A stretch of DNA of 37,957 nucleotides from QQWI01 sp964522015 (GCA_964522015.1 CAZFST010000036.1:1-37957); one strand, 5' to 3'. Counted from the stretch's first letter, positions 16,012-24,839 are shown. Program-made: numbers and translations. The notes: generated by a model not told the origin, from the letters alone.

Positions 16012-16560
16012 TTACTGATGAAAAGTGTAATGCATCTGAACTAAACCAGATTCATAGGATTTGCAGGATACTAATTTCAACTGCTGTTCTAGTAAGCCCA
16101 TCTCAAAAAGTCTGGTGCCACTTCCCAATAAAGTTGGGACAATAGAGACAATCAGTTCATCTACTAGCTGCTGGTTTAACAGCAAATTGACAATTTGAGC
16201 ACCACCATCGACAAATATGTGTTTGCACGGTTCATCAAAGGACACGGGTTCACTCTTCAGTTTCTCAATCAGAAGTTGCACCGGCTGTGTATAGAAGTGG
16301 GTGTTCCCAATACTCGGGCGAGGGTTTCGCGTAATAATATACACTTCTTTATCAGCATGGGGATACTGGGGTACCGCATTCATAATCCAGTCATAGGTTC
16401 TACGGCCTTGAATAACCGTGCCGATTGTCTGCATAAATTCAGCGTACCCATAGTCTTCGCCCTCACGCTCAACGATTGATAAAAAGTCGAGATTATCGTT
16501 AGGCTTAGCAATAAAGCCATCTAAACTACAGGCGATGTAGACAATTACTTTTCTCATCAT
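16012..16560 (-). CDS. Dihydrofolate reductase family protein (RibD C-terminal-like)
   Basis: About 182 residues. RKVIVYIACSLDGFIAKPND at the start, VIQGRRTYDWI in the middle and HIFVDGGAQIVNLLL, then DELIVSIVPTLLGSGTRLF, are the standard marks of the RibD_C/DHFR-like group (YyaP/YwjB type). It is an NAD(P)H-dependent reductase fold; the substrate is usually unknown and it is not the housekeeping DHFR. The start is an ATG-ATG pair near 16560 preceded by GGGGGAGAG. It ends 12 bases before the truncated TetR gene, which it probably once shared a transcript with. Confidence 0.88.
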   Translation of the reverse strand: MMRKVIVYIACSLDGFIAKPNDNLDFLSIVEREGEDYGYAEFMQTIGTVIQGRRTYDWIMNAVPQYPHADKEVYIITRNPRPSIGNTHFYTQPVQLLIEKLKSEPVSFDEPCKHIFVDGGAQIVNLLLNQQLVDELIVSIVPTLLGSGTRLFEMGLLEQQLKLVSCKSYESGLVQMHYTFHQ

Positions 16561-16592
16561 TCTCTCCCCCATACGTAGACCTCAAATACACC

Positions 16593-17045
16593 TCAAATAC
16601 TCTTCAAGTACAACTCAATGACCTCCCGATGGCTCCCCACTAAATTCTCAGGCATTTGATCAAAGTCAAAGTACTGAAAATCCAAGGATTCCTCAAGATC
16701 AATTTGCAAAACCCCTTCTGGATTCTTCGAAGCATAGGCCACCGTCACCGAGTAAAATTGATCGCCATTTTGGGTTTCAATAAAATATCGCTTACCAGAT
16801 AAGACCCCAATCAACTCTAAATCTCCCAATGACAAACCAGTTTCTTCAAATACTTCACGCCTTGCAGCTTCTTCAGTTGATTCCTCCAGTTCCATTAAGC
16901 CACCAGGCAGACCCCATTTACCAAATGGCGACTTTCTTTGCTGCAACAGGACTTGATGATCGGCATTGGTAACCACCACAACGGCACCAACCAGTATCAC
17001 AGGGTCATGTCCAATCTTTTCTCTCAAACTTTTCACATAGTTCAT
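16593..17045 (-). CDS. NUDIX hydrolase
   Basis: 150 residues with a full NUDIX box: GLMELEESTEEAARREVFEE followed by TGL (about residues 49-71), matching G-x5-E-x7-R-E-U-x-E-E-x-G-U. Upstream VVVVTNADHQVLLQQRKSPF and GKWGLPGG are typical. It hydrolyses a nucleoside diphosphate linked to another group; which one is not evident. It lies 13 bases from the cupin gene, so they are one transcript. Confidence 0.93.
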   Translation of the reverse strand: MNYVKSLREKIGHDPVILVGAVVVVTNADHQVLLQQRKSPFGKWGLPGGLMELEESTEEAARREVFEETGLSLGDLELIGVLSGKRYFIETQNGDQFYSVTVAYASKNPEGVLQIDLEESLDFQYFDFDQMPENLVGSHREVIELYLKSI

Positions 17046-17057
17046 AACCCAGCCTTA

Positions 17058-17531
17058 CTACCCTTCGTAATAGTCAACAGCTGATTCTCGCTTAAAGAAG
17101 GTACTCGATTCCCCTTGAACAATGAGACCCATTTTGTTTGTGTGAGGGTAATAAACCACTTCCGGCGAATGAGTCACATCAAAATCAATATAGACCAGTT
17201 TTTCAGTTTCTGAACCATTGGTGAGTTTATGGGCACCTTGTGCGCCGTTTGGACATACAATGATATCCCCCGCAGTTACCTTTTGGTTGCCATCCGGTGT
17301 TTCCAATGTACCTACACCGCTGATGATGTAAAACACTTCTTCATTTTTTAGGTGATAGTGATAAGGGTAATTGGACTTATGGGGCGGAATTTCGTAGATT
17401 GCCACGTAACTTTGGCTGGTGGCCGTGCGTTTTATTACTTCGTATTTGGTGTATTCATAAGCTTCGTGGGTGCACTTATGTTCAGGGGTAATTTCTTCTT
17501 TTTTGATGATTCTTATTTTTTGTGAGTCCAT
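17058..17531 (-). CDS. Cupin domain protein
   Basis: 157 residues. One cupin barrel is visible: YPYHYHLKNEEVFYIISGVG (about residues 54-73) carries the H-x-H-x4-E first motif and GDIIVCPNGAQGAHKLTN the second, so the metal ligands H, H, E, H are all there. The ATG at 17531 was chosen because TAGGAGAC precedes it; an in-frame ATG 14 codons earlier has no such site. Cupins of this size include isomerases, dioxygenases and sugar-binding proteins; the reaction cannot be named. Confidence 0.88.
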   Translation of the reverse strand: MDSQKIRIIKKEEITPEHKCTHEAYEYTKYEVIKRTATSQSYVAIYEIPPHKSNYPYHYHLKNEEVFYIISGVGTLETPDGNQKVTAGDIIVCPNGAQGAHKLTNGSETEKLVYIDFDVTHSPEVVYYPHTNKMGLIVQGESSTFFKRESAVDYYEG

Positions 17532-17553
17532 GGAGTCTCCTAGTAAAATAGAG

Positions 17554-18150
17554 CTATTCATAGCGCTTGCCATATCGTGCCTTTGCCAGTTTAGAATAGT
17601 GATTCACAAAGTCTGCCTTTTGATTAGTATATTCATCTCGATTATGCTTGTACCTTTGGGCGAGATCAATCTTTAGAGCTTCATAAAGATTGCGAACATC
17701 AGGGTGCTCGATAAGATAATCCCTAAAGTATGGCTCGTTCCAGTCCCCATTTAAACGTAAGTGCAGGTGAAAAACCTCCTTGGCATAACCTGTTTCGGTA
17801 TAGCCCTTGTTTAAAGAAATCTGCGAAGCATCACCTAAATTGGTACGCCGTGACATCACGCCCCAGCCTTCTTTTTCAAGCACTTGAACAACCGGGTCAA
17901 AGTGTTCAAGGTTCGTGACTTCAAACAAAATATCGACGATGTTTTTTGTTAAGATACCTGGAACTGCACTGCTACCTATGTGACTTATACGGTACCATAA
18001 TTTTTCCAGAAGGGTTTCAGCAAAAGCCGCATCCAGCCTTTGCTTTTCGCCTTCATATGTTTTGATAAATTCAGTGTTGTTTGGCACCAGTTCAATGGGA
18101 AATAGCTGCCATAATTCTTCTAATGTCATTTCTGATAGTTTTTTTGTCAT
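17554..18150 (-). CDS. GrpB family protein (UPF0157, nucleotidyltransferase-like)
   Basis: 198 residues. ISHIGSSAVPGILTKNIVDI (about residues 53-72) is the signature of the GrpB/UPF0157 group within the nucleotidyltransferase fold; HLHLRLNG and FRDYLIEHPDVRNLYEALK complete it. Many free-standing members exist in Bacillota, and a role as a nucleotide or CoA-linked enzyme is suspected but not settled. Its start ATG shares one base with the stop of the flavodoxin remnant (TAATG), so the two were translated together. Confidence 0.9.
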   Translation of the reverse strand: MTKKLSEMTLEELWQLFPIELVPNNTEFIKTYEGEKQRLDAAFAETLLEKLWYRISHIGSSAVPGILTKNIVDILFEVTNLEHFDPVVQVLEKEGWGVMSRRTNLGDASQISLNKGYTETGYAKEVFHLHLRLNGDWNEPYFRDYLIEHPDVRNLYEALKIDLAQRYKHNRDEYTNQKADFVNHYSKLAKARYGKRYE

Positions 18151-18551
18151 TACTTGTTTCTCCCAAAATAATCACTTGCTTTAGAAACCAATGCTTCAAT
18201 TTGCGCTTCTCTTTTTTTATTTGTCCAGTTGATAACGTCGAGATTAACCATATTGCAACCCTTGGAAGCAAGGATTTTTCTAGCCTGAGCGAGCCCATGA
18301 CTTCCTCCCATCCATTTATGTGGAAAGTGTTGGGTCAAAAAGCACAAAATGATTTTCGTCTCAATTTGGTTTAGTTGTTTAAGGTATTGTTTAAATCCGG
18401 GACATAAGCTGAAAGCCTCAACCCAACCGCCCAAAATAACCGCATCAAATCCGACTACGTCTGGTATCGAGTCTAGCTGAAGTGGCTTTGTTTTGCTTTT
18501 GCCATCCGAATCAGCAACATTTTGTAAACGTTCAATAATTCCTATCTTCAT
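18150..18551 (-). pseudogene. Flavodoxin-like protein lacking the FMN phosphate loop
   Basis: 133 residues. The middle and end read as a flavodoxin: FDAVILGGWVEAFSLCPGFK, then IETKIILCFLTQHFPHKWM and KILASKGCN. The start is MKIGII directly joined to ERLQNVADSDGKSK. In clostridial flavodoxins of this type the first strand MKIGII is followed by a T/S-x-T-G-N-T loop and a helix, with a second strand before E-R-x. About 35 residues therefore seem to be missing, in frame, including the FMN phosphate loop. A good ribosome binding site (AAGGTGGTG) is kept. FMN binding is improbable. It could also be a divergent short protein, but the match of both flanks favours deletion. Confidence 0.6.
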
Positions 18552-18577
18552 AGATGCACCACCTTGTCTTTTGCCTA

Positions 18578-19780
18578 CTATGGTTTTCGCTTTAATTCTG
18601 ATAATTCTTCGTCATTGAGCGTGTGAACCGTATAGTGATAGTACATCGAATTATCATCGGTCCACTCTACAAGCGTCAGATCCACAGATTGTTCAGAAAG
18701 TGCTATATCCACAATCTCATAGGGAAGTTTGGTCCACTGGGTTGCAACCTCACTTAAGTCGATTTTTTTCATAACTTTTGTGGCAGGGTCTAAATCCTGA
18801 ATTTCGCCCCCTTGTGTAACTGTGCCAACAGCACTCCCAACAATACAGAGCATATGTCCCTCATCACCATACCATTCAACATCTTTTACAGTTTGCAACT
18901 TGCCGTCCATACCCAGTTGAAAGTCAGTTAACATTTCAATTTTATCCGTACGGACATCATAAAGTGCCACATTGCCAACAGCTTCAAATTGTAGGTTATC
19001 TATAAAGAGAATTTGATTACGGTCCTTGCTGAATTTTGGTTTAGATGGTGTTCCCTCGAAGGTCTTTATAATGGCCCCATCTTCAACCAAAAACATTTTC
19101 CATGCCGCCTCTTGAAATCCATAGCGATAGGCCTCAGTATAAATGTCCTTGCCATTACTAAAAGTTCCCACGTAGGTATACTTCTTAAGGGCATCAAACT
19201 TTGAAGGCTCATCCTTAGAAGTGTCATCTTCTGAAATGGTATCTTCAACTAATTTATCACCTATTTTAAGCTCGGTTCCCTTAAACATCACATCTTGCTG
19301 ATAAAAGCCATTGGCAATACCCACAGCCTCTTCCGCATTGATAGCAGGGCCTGCAATCACAGTCCCATCCTCAAGACGCCATTTGTTTTGATCAATCACA
19401 TTAAGGGTTATTTTCGATAAATCGTTATTTAAAAACAAAGTCCCAAGAGATAATGCCTCGCCACTTCCCTTTTCGATTGCCACAACATTATTGTGCCTAT
19501 TTAACAGAATCCGGTCAACCTCATACACTTTATCACCAATAATCAATTGACCCCAGTAAGAACTGGCACTTAAAATCACATTTCGCTTGTAGCCCACAAG
19601 TTTGACCACAACAGGTATTGCGCCATCTTTGTTAACAGCTGCATCTTCCATTGAAAATTCCATAGCTCCAATTTCCAACTCAATGGCCTTTGGAAAACTA
19701 TAAAATAAGACAAATACAAAAATACAGCTAATAATTCCGATCCCTAAAGCCATTTGGTTATTCAATTTAAAACTACTCAT
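18578..19780 (-). CDS. Membrane-anchored protein of unknown function
   Basis: 400 residues. One N-terminal membrane segment (MALGIGIISCIFVFVLFYSF) anchors a large outside domain. Residues about 35-150 are strand-rich, then an acidic linker (EDTISEDDTSKDEPSKFD) joins a second region of repeating short strands (YTYVGTFSNGKDIYTEAYRY, FSKDRNQILFIDNLQFEA, LYDVRTDKIEML), reminiscent of a beta-propeller or DUF4652-type fold. No catalytic motif was seen. GAGGT precedes the ATG. The 5' region 19781-19948 holds no other gene; CTATGAT at about 19836-19842 on the minus strand could be a -10. Confidence 0.6.
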   Translation of the reverse strand: MSSFKLNNQMALGIGIISCIFVFVLFYSFPKAIELEIGAMEFSMEDAAVNKDGAIPVVVKLVGYKRNVILSASSYWGQLIIGDKVYEVDRILLNRHNNVVAIEKGSGEALSLGTLFLNNDLSKITLNVIDQNKWRLEDGTVIAGPAINAEEAVGIANGFYQQDVMFKGTELKIGDKLVEDTISEDDTSKDEPSKFDALKKYTYVGTFSNGKDIYTEAYRYGFQEAAWKMFLVEDGAIIKTFEGTPSKPKFSKDRNQILFIDNLQFEAVGNVALYDVRTDKIEMLTDFQLGMDGKLQTVKDVEWYGDEGHMLCIVGSAVGTVTQGGEIQDLDPATKVMKKIDLSEVATQWTKLPYEIVDIALSEQSVDLTLVEWTDDNSMYYHYTVHTLNDEELSELKRKP

Positions 19781-19948
19781 CGCTTGTACCTCCTAGTAAG
19801 TTTTCAAACATATCATCATTAAAAACCTACCTTTATCATAGCACATTTGCGGCACATATATTCCTATTTTATACAAACAGAAATGTTTCGTAAGCATCTT
19901 GTCACACACTTGTTATGGCGCATCCTAATCCATTAACGTCTATTTTAA

Positions 19949-20003
19949 AAAACGAGACTTCCCTTAACAGCCCATTGATTAGCTGTTATAGTCGTCTCGT
20001 TTT
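19949..20003 (-). terminator. Terminator for the lipoprotein transcription unit
   Basis: AAAACGAGAC (19949-19958) pairs with GTCTCGTTTT (19994-20003) and an inner hairpin AACAGC/GCTGTT adds to the stem. Read on the minus strand it ends in a T run. It lies past the lipoprotein gene. Confidence 0.8.
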
Positions 20004-20018
20004 GTATTTCATCCACAC

Positions 20019-20108
20019 TTAAGTTTCAATAAATCTAATTAACCAACACACACCAAAGACCAAACTACCATAACAAAGCAAACAAATTATGAAAGAACTC
20101 CAAAACAT
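20019..20108 (-). CDS. Possible 29-residue hydrophobic peptide or gene remnant
   Basis: Between the lipoprotein stop and the terminator, a short frame reads MFWSSFIICLLCYGSLVFGV and ends CWLIRFIET, almost one membrane helix. The frame is open for another 11 codons before the ATG (NKDNKRLIFT), which looks like the cytoplasmic start of a membrane protein, but no start codon lies there and the spacing from AAAAGG to the ATG is long (12 bases). It may be a true small protein, or the last piece of a lost gene. The rest of 20004-20157 shows nothing. Confidence 0.35.
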   Translation of the reverse strand: MFWSSFIICLLCYGSLVFGVCWLIRFIET

Positions 20109-20157
20109 TGTAAAAATAAGCCTTTTATTATCTTTGTTTCACGTATGGCATAAATGC

Positions 20158-21813
20158 CTAATCCAGCATCTGAGTTAAGTTAATTTCTGTTATAACACCA
20201 TTTTCATAATTAAAATTAATTCCAAGGTACCATTCAATTGTTAAATGAATCGTGCCTGAATTGGGTTGATTGCTTTCCAAATCGGGAATTATTTTAGCGA
20301 AATCGGCTTCAGACCCAGGTTCTTTTTCATAAATTACCCTTGGTCCTTTTACATTTTTAAAATCTATATCATTAAGACCAGGAAAAACATCTAAGAATTT
20401 TTCTATAGGATCGCCAACTTTTAAACCTCTAGGTCCTACTAAATTAGGGTCATTGACGCTACAATAATAAGCAGAACCGCTATCTAAATTAATGGCATCT
20501 TCAACACTACGAAATACAAAATAACTTAGTGCATAAACACAATATTGATAATTATCTATAACTTCGTCAAAGCCATTAATCACTTTAATTGGTGTTCCTA
20601 ATCTGCTAAAAACATCAAGTCGACTACTTCCAAACCCTAATTCCGACAAATACATATCGTCACATGATGCCATTTGATTAGGGTCAAATTGAGGCAAAAT
20701 AAAATCTTTTGGCTGTTTTTTTTGTATGTCATACTCCGGTACTGTTTCCCTACAAATACTAAATGATGCTAACCGATTGTCATTAGATTGACCATAAATA
20801 ATATAATTAAGGTTCCCATGTTCATATGTAGCACTATATCTGCTATCATCGAAGAAATGCTGACCCAATATGTTTTCAACTTCTGCTTTTTCTTGTCCTA
20901 CTCGTAATCCAAATTCAGTTTTCCAATCCTGTTTAATTCTAAAATTATTAGAATGTACGAATGTTTCGTTAAGTAAAGATATTGTATTTTCCGTTTCATA
21001 AGTTGCTCCTTTATTATAGATAAAGGAAACCGAATAAGGTGGATAGAAGCCGATGGTATTGGGATAACCAAATTTCTTAATGATTTCAATAGGTTTTGCA
21101 CTGAAATCAGATTTTGTTATTTCAATGTCACTAATGAATTGACTGCTTTTAAAAATCTTCATTTCCAAAATTTTATCTTTTGCATCTTTTGTAGAAATTT
21201 TTACATAGAGTTTGAATTGTTCATCTAAATCAAAGGTTAAATCATAAACCCCATTTTCTACTAGTTGTTTCAAAATTTCTGCATCCGTAAAAGTTTTTTC
21301 TATGCCTAGCGCCGTTAATTGATTCTGTGAGGCAAAAATCCGAATGACCTTGGCAAAAGGCTCACCACACCGTATGCCTCTAGGTCCATCAATACTACAG
21401 CACTCAATCTCTATGCTACACAATTGATGATCAACAAAGTAGAATGAGGATACTTTTGGATATTTTATATCTGGTTGGTCGGTATATCGGTATCGGGTGA
21501 CGTCATTCACAGAAGCTAAGTCATAGGGTAGGCCTAACACGGCCTGTACTTGTTCTTCGCTAGAAGTGAAGTCGATTTCTTGGCCATTAAATGCAATAAT
21601 AGGAATAGTCTTCGCTTCATATGCTTCAATTAGCGGCACTGTTGTAGTTTCAACTTTTGTTTCAGTTGTTGTTTGAGTAGTCAATTCTGATTCTGTTTTT
21701 ACTGTCCTTTCGGCAACTTCAAATGGCGGGTCTTGGGTGTTTTGACAGCCCCCAAAAAACAGGATACACCCCAGTAGCAATCCCCATATAGTCCCTTTAA
21801 CCCTCATACTCAT
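20158..21813 (-). CDS. Lipoprotein with repeated BLIP/SmpA-like motifs
   Basis: About 551 residues. The start MSMRVKGTIWGLLLGCILFF plus GGC is a lipoprotein signal with the lipobox cysteine, followed by a Thr-rich linker (TTQTTTETKVETTTVP). The rest has at least four similar segments with a V-x-x-x-L/F-G-x-P core: VQAVLGLPYDL, IIKKFGYPNT, VENILGQHF and VFSRLGTPI, and two GPRG-(I/L)-(R/K)-(C/V)-G-(E/D)-P motifs (GPRGIRCGEPFAKV, GPRGLKVGDPIEKF). Such repeats are typical of SmpA/OmlA and BLIP-like domains that bind proteins. It probably sits on the outer face of the membrane. The ATG at 21813 was chosen for the AGGGGG four bases before it. The partner is unknown. Confidence 0.72.
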   Translation of the reverse strand: MSMRVKGTIWGLLLGCILFFGGCQNTQDPPFEVAERTVKTESELTTQTTTETKVETTTVPLIEAYEAKTIPIIAFNGQEIDFTSSEEQVQAVLGLPYDLASVNDVTRYRYTDQPDIKYPKVSSFYFVDHQLCSIEIECCSIDGPRGIRCGEPFAKVIRIFASQNQLTALGIEKTFTDAEILKQLVENGVYDLTFDLDEQFKLYVKISTKDAKDKILEMKIFKSSQFISDIEITKSDFSAKPIEIIKKFGYPNTIGFYPPYSVSFIYNKGATYETENTISLLNETFVHSNNFRIKQDWKTEFGLRVGQEKAEVENILGQHFFDDSRYSATYEHGNLNYIIYGQSNDNRLASFSICRETVPEYDIQKKQPKDFILPQFDPNQMASCDDMYLSELGFGSSRLDVFSRLGTPIKVINGFDEVIDNYQYCVYALSYFVFRSVEDAINLDSGSAYYCSVNDPNLVGPRGLKVGDPIEKFLDVFPGLNDIDFKNVKGPRVIYEKEPGSEADFAKIIPDLESNQPNSGTIHLTIEWYLGINFNYENGVITEINLTQMLD

Positions 21814-21858
21814 AAGACCCCCTAATCTATCTTGCACTCTTATGCTTTCTATAAATTT

Positions 21859-22245
21859 CTATTCATTAGACCAATCCCTAAAGCATATCACAACTCTGAA
21901 TCCATCAGGATCCAAGAAAGTTTTGCCCCATTGATCCCAATACGGATTTTTTGATGGCACACTCTGGATCCCGTGAGCCGCAAACCGTTCAAGACATTGA
22001 TTATAGGATTCCCCAGCACCGTGATAGAACACGAGCAAGTCATCCTCATCAGGCATATGCTTGGCTAGATCAATACTCTGGGTAAATTCTAAGTGCCAAT
22101 CTTTTTGTTTCTCACCCACAAATGCGCCCAAATACCCTTCGTGGTCAAACTCACCAAATAATTCTAACCCCAATAGGTTTACATAAAACCCCTTGATTTG
22201 CTCAAGATTATTGGTATGTCTAGCGACTCTAAAATGACTTGTCAT
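21859..22245 (-). CDS. VOC (glyoxalase-like) family protein, YycE-like
   Basis: 128 residues. FRVARHTNNLEQIKGFYVNL opens the first unit and the end WGKTFLDPDGFRVVIC is the usual D-P-D-G-x close of the second. It resembles YycE-type proteins of Bacillota. AAGGAGG stands before the ATG at 22245. Substrate unknown. Confidence 0.9.
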   Translation of the reverse strand: MTSHFRVARHTNNLEQIKGFYVNLLGLELFGEFDHEGYLGAFVGEKQKDWHLEFTQSIDLAKHMPDEDDLLVFYHGAGESYNQCLERFAAHGIQSVPSKNPYWDQWGKTFLDPDGFRVVICFRDWSNE

Positions 22246-22273
22246 GATTTTTTCCTCCTTAGGTTAGGAAAAT

Positions 22274-22771
22274 TTACTCGCTTATTTTTCCATGGCTATA
22301 TTGCCAGTAGCCCACATCTATCCATTTGCCAAACTTAAATCCGATTTCTGTAAAATGAGACACCTTCACAAAGCCAAGTTTCTCGTGCAAACCAACACTT
22401 GCTGCATTGGGTAGCGCAACGCCCCCAATAATGCTGTGAATACCCATTTTAAGCAATTGCTCAATCACATGCTTATAGAGCTCTGTTCCTATACCCTTGC
22501 CCTGATGTTTAGTATCTACGTAAACAGAGAGCTCGGCAGTATATCTATAGGCGGTCCTTGTCTTCCATTTTGACGCATAGGCATATCCAACAATTTTTTG
22601 GTCAATCTCATAAATACACCATATTAATTCCGAAGAAATATCTGCGATTCTTTTTTTCATCTCATCTTCAGTAACGGGTAGTTCCTCAAATGAAATAGAT
22701 GTATTCAGTACATAATAATTGTAAATAGCACAAATTGATTGTGCATCATTTAAGTCAACGTCTCTGATCAT
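22274..22771 (-). CDS. GNAT acetyltransferase, phosphinothricin acetyltransferase-like
   Basis: About 165 residues. IRDVDLNDAQSICAIYNYYV, then NTSISFEELP, match the Pat/Bar/YncA group, where the F-E motif is well conserved. TAELSVYVDTKHQGKGIGTE (about residues 75-95) is the acetyl-CoA loop, and GGVALPNAASVGLHEKLGF and GKWIDVGYWQ close the fold. Family members acetylate phosphinothricin, methionine sulfoximine or similar amino acids; which one applies is not visible. Start chosen at 22771, the last of several in-frame candidates, with GGTTGGTG upstream. It overlaps no gene and lies 14 bases from the next. Confidence 0.88.
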   Translation of the reverse strand: MIRDVDLNDAQSICAIYNYYVLNTSISFEELPVTEDEMKKRIADISSELIWCIYEIDQKIVGYAYASKWKTRTAYRYTAELSVYVDTKHQGKGIGTELYKHVIEQLLKMGIHSIIGGVALPNAASVGLHEKLGFVKVSHFTEIGFKFGKWIDVGYWQYSHGKISE

Positions 22772-22785
22772 TATCATCACCAACC

Positions 22786-23544
22786 TTATTCACCCGTACA
22801 CTCTTCTTCTACCCAAATATGTGCTGCAATTTCATGTTGTAACTCGTATCCTAAAGAAAGCGCTAGTTGTTGGGACGCTAGCCGATATGGCCAAGTACAC
22901 CAATCTGGTTCAATCCCGTTTTTTAGCAGTTCAACAATTAATGTAATGGCAGCTTCTTTCGCATAGCCCTTACCTTGATATGCATCCTCAGTCATTGTAT
23001 CAATTTCAGCATGTCCTTTTCCCAGCATAAAACCTGAGCAAAAGCTGATGCACTTTTCATCTTCAAAAATACGACACACTGGATATTGCTTTTTTGCGCC
23101 GCCCTCTTGCTCATAAACAAGCCTGGTTTCAATACCCTCAAAGATTTTCCTTCTCGCTAGAACGGTCTTAAATTTATCTCTGTTTAGTCCAAAAATCTTT
23201 CGAGTATCTTTTATGCCGTGATGCATGTCAAAAACTTGGTCCAGAACTTGATCCCACTTTTTATTGGGGCCAAAAACAATTGCTTCTTTTTGCCCAGTAT
23301 CAGTCAAATAATTCTTAAACAGTATCTCATCCAATATTCCAACAACATTATCTGCTTCAACATTACCCGCTACAAAATGAAATCCAAATGGTGTAAATAA
23401 AATCGCAATTTGAGGTTTAATATCCGAATCAACGAATAATTCACCATCATATTGTCCTTCCAGAGATGAATGTATAACTGGAATGTTATGCGTATACTCG
23501 CTAAATAAATGGCAGTAATCTTCTTTGTTTATTACTTTTTTCAT
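22786..23544 (-). CDS. GNAT acetyltransferase with long N-terminal domain (PF12746-like)
   Basis: 252 residues. The first half (HNIPVIHSSLEGQYDGELFV, FTPFGFHFVAGN) has the look of the PF12746 group. The second half is GNAT: GHAEIDTMTEDAYQGKGYAK (about 179-198) and WPYRLASQQLALSLGYEL. A role in acetylating an unknown small molecule is likely. Its ribosome binding site (AAAAGGAGC) lies inside the end of wecB, four bases from it, so it is in one operon with wecB. Confidence 0.82.
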   Translation of the reverse strand: MKKVINKEDYCHLFSEYTHNIPVIHSSLEGQYDGELFVDSDIKPQIAILFTPFGFHFVAGNVEADNVVGILDEILFKNYLTDTGQKEAIVFGPNKKWDQVLDQVFDMHHGIKDTRKIFGLNRDKFKTVLARRKIFEGIETRLVYEQEGGAKKQYPVCRIFEDEKCISFCSGFMLGKGHAEIDTMTEDAYQGKGYAKEAAITLIVELLKNGIEPDWCTWPYRLASQQLALSLGYELQHEIAAHIWVEEECTGE

Positions 23545-23547
23545 GTT

Positions 23548-24741
23548 CTATGCTCCTTTTACGCATCCTTCCCCTCGCACATCTCCAAACCCCTGCACTG
23601 CCTCATCACGAAAACCAAAGTGGGCCCCAATCAACTGCACAATTCTCTCGGAAGCCCTGCCATCACCAAAGGGATTATTCGCACTGGCCATTTGAGCATA
23701 ATAGACGTCATCGGTCAAAATCTTCTTACCAATCTCATAAATAGCCTCTTCATCAGTGCCAGCAAGGAACACCGAACCCGCTGCAACCGCTTCAGGACGC
23801 TCAGTGGTGTCCCGCATGAGCACCATGGGTTTTTGGAAAACAGAAGTTTCCTCCTGTAAGCCCCCAGAATCACTCATCACCATGTAAGATCGTGTCATCA
23901 AATTGATCATATCTGGGAAATCCGCAGGCTCTGTCAGCAAAATTCTCGGATGGTCGCTCAAATGTTTAGCCGCAGCCGCTCGCACAATTGGACTCAAATG
24001 AACCGGATAAACCAGCAGAACATCGCTGTGATCATCCACTAACCGTCGAATAGCCCTGAGCATATTGTCCATGGGCTCCCCGTAGTTTTCTCTTCTATGA
24101 GCAGTCATGGAAATCAATCGGCCAGTGTGTTCATAAATGCGATTATATTCAGGATTAATAAAGCTGTAATTTTCCTTAGCAAGGGTCATGGCCACATCGC
24201 AGGCGGTTTGCCCCGTCACAAAAATATTGTCCTTATAACCTTCACGTAACAAATTTGCCTTATTGAGCTCAGTGGGGGCAAAATAGAGATCTGTAATCAC
24301 ATCCACAAGTTTCCGATTGATTTCTTCAGGATATGGGGAGTACTTGTTATGAGTCCGTAACCCAGCTTCCACATGACCCACGGGTATCTGATGAAAAAAT
24401 GCGATTGTGGCTGCACAAAAGGCTGCCTGAGTATCACCGTGGACAAGCATGAGGTCAGGACGGTCCTTTAATATCACCTCATCCAAACCAGCCATTGCCG
24501 ATGTGGTGATATATGTAAGACTCTGATTGGGTTTCATAATATTGAGATCCACATCTGGCACTAAATCAAAGGGCTTCAACGACTGCGCCATTTGCTCCTT
24601 GTGCTGGCCCGTTACAACCAAACGGGTATCAAACCAGTCGGCGTATTTTTTGAGTTCCAGTACCACCGGTACCATTTTAGTGGCCTCAGGTCTGGTGCCG
24701 ATGACAACCATGATTTTCTTTTTCGTGTTTAGAGTAGACAT
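23548..24741 (-). CDS. wecB: UDP-N-acetylglucosamine 2-epimerase (non-hydrolysing)
   Basis: 397 residues. MVVIGTRPEATKMVPVVLEL, HGDTQAAF, HVEAGLRTHNKYSPYPEE and SDSGGLQEETSVFQKPMV are the marks of WecB/MnaA enzymes, which interconvert UDP-GlcNAc and UDP-ManNAc for wall polymers. The conserved active-site residues (D in HGD, E in HVEAG, H in THRRE-type AHRREN, E in GGLQEE) are all there. The gene is a lone copy without other sugar-polymer genes around, and it starts a short operon with the GNAT gene that follows. AAGGAGC precedes the ATG. It stands out as a housekeeping-like gene among accessory ones. Confidence 0.93.
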   Translation of the reverse strand: MSTLNTKKKIMVVIGTRPEATKMVPVVLELKKYADWFDTRLVVTGQHKEQMAQSLKPFDLVPDVDLNIMKPNQSLTYITTSAMAGLDEVILKDRPDLMLVHGDTQAAFCAATIAFFHQIPVGHVEAGLRTHNKYSPYPEEINRKLVDVITDLYFAPTELNKANLLREGYKDNIFVTGQTACDVAMTLAKENYSFINPEYNRIYEHTGRLISMTAHRRENYGEPMDNMLRAIRRLVDDHSDVLLVYPVHLSPIVRAAAAKHLSDHPRILLTEPADFPDMINLMTRSYMVMSDSGGLQEETSVFQKPMVLMRDTTERPEAVAAGSVFLAGTDEEAIYEIGKKILTDDVYYAQMASANNPFGDGRASERIVQLIGAHFGFRDEAVQGFGDVRGEGCVKGA

Positions 24742-24761
24742 ATACGCTCCTTATGGGTTTG

Positions 24762-24808
24762 AAAAGCTGTTAGAGTCTTATAATTACAGATATGATCCCA
24801 CAGCTTTT
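24762..24808. repeat. 9-bp inverted repeat before wecB
   Basis: AAAAGCTGT (24762-24770) pairs with ACAGCTTTT (24800-24808) across a 29-base loop. It lies between the end of the DinB gene and the start of wecB; no strong T run follows, so it is a weak terminator or an operator. The rest of the 98-base gap is featureless. Confidence 0.5.
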
Positions 24809-24839
24809 ATCATAGATCCTCACCGTTATCTATTATTAA

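Noticed and set aside
23548..24741. WecB as part of a capsule or wall-polymer locus
   Set aside because: No other sugar or glycan gene is next to it; it is a lone gene with a GNAT partner.
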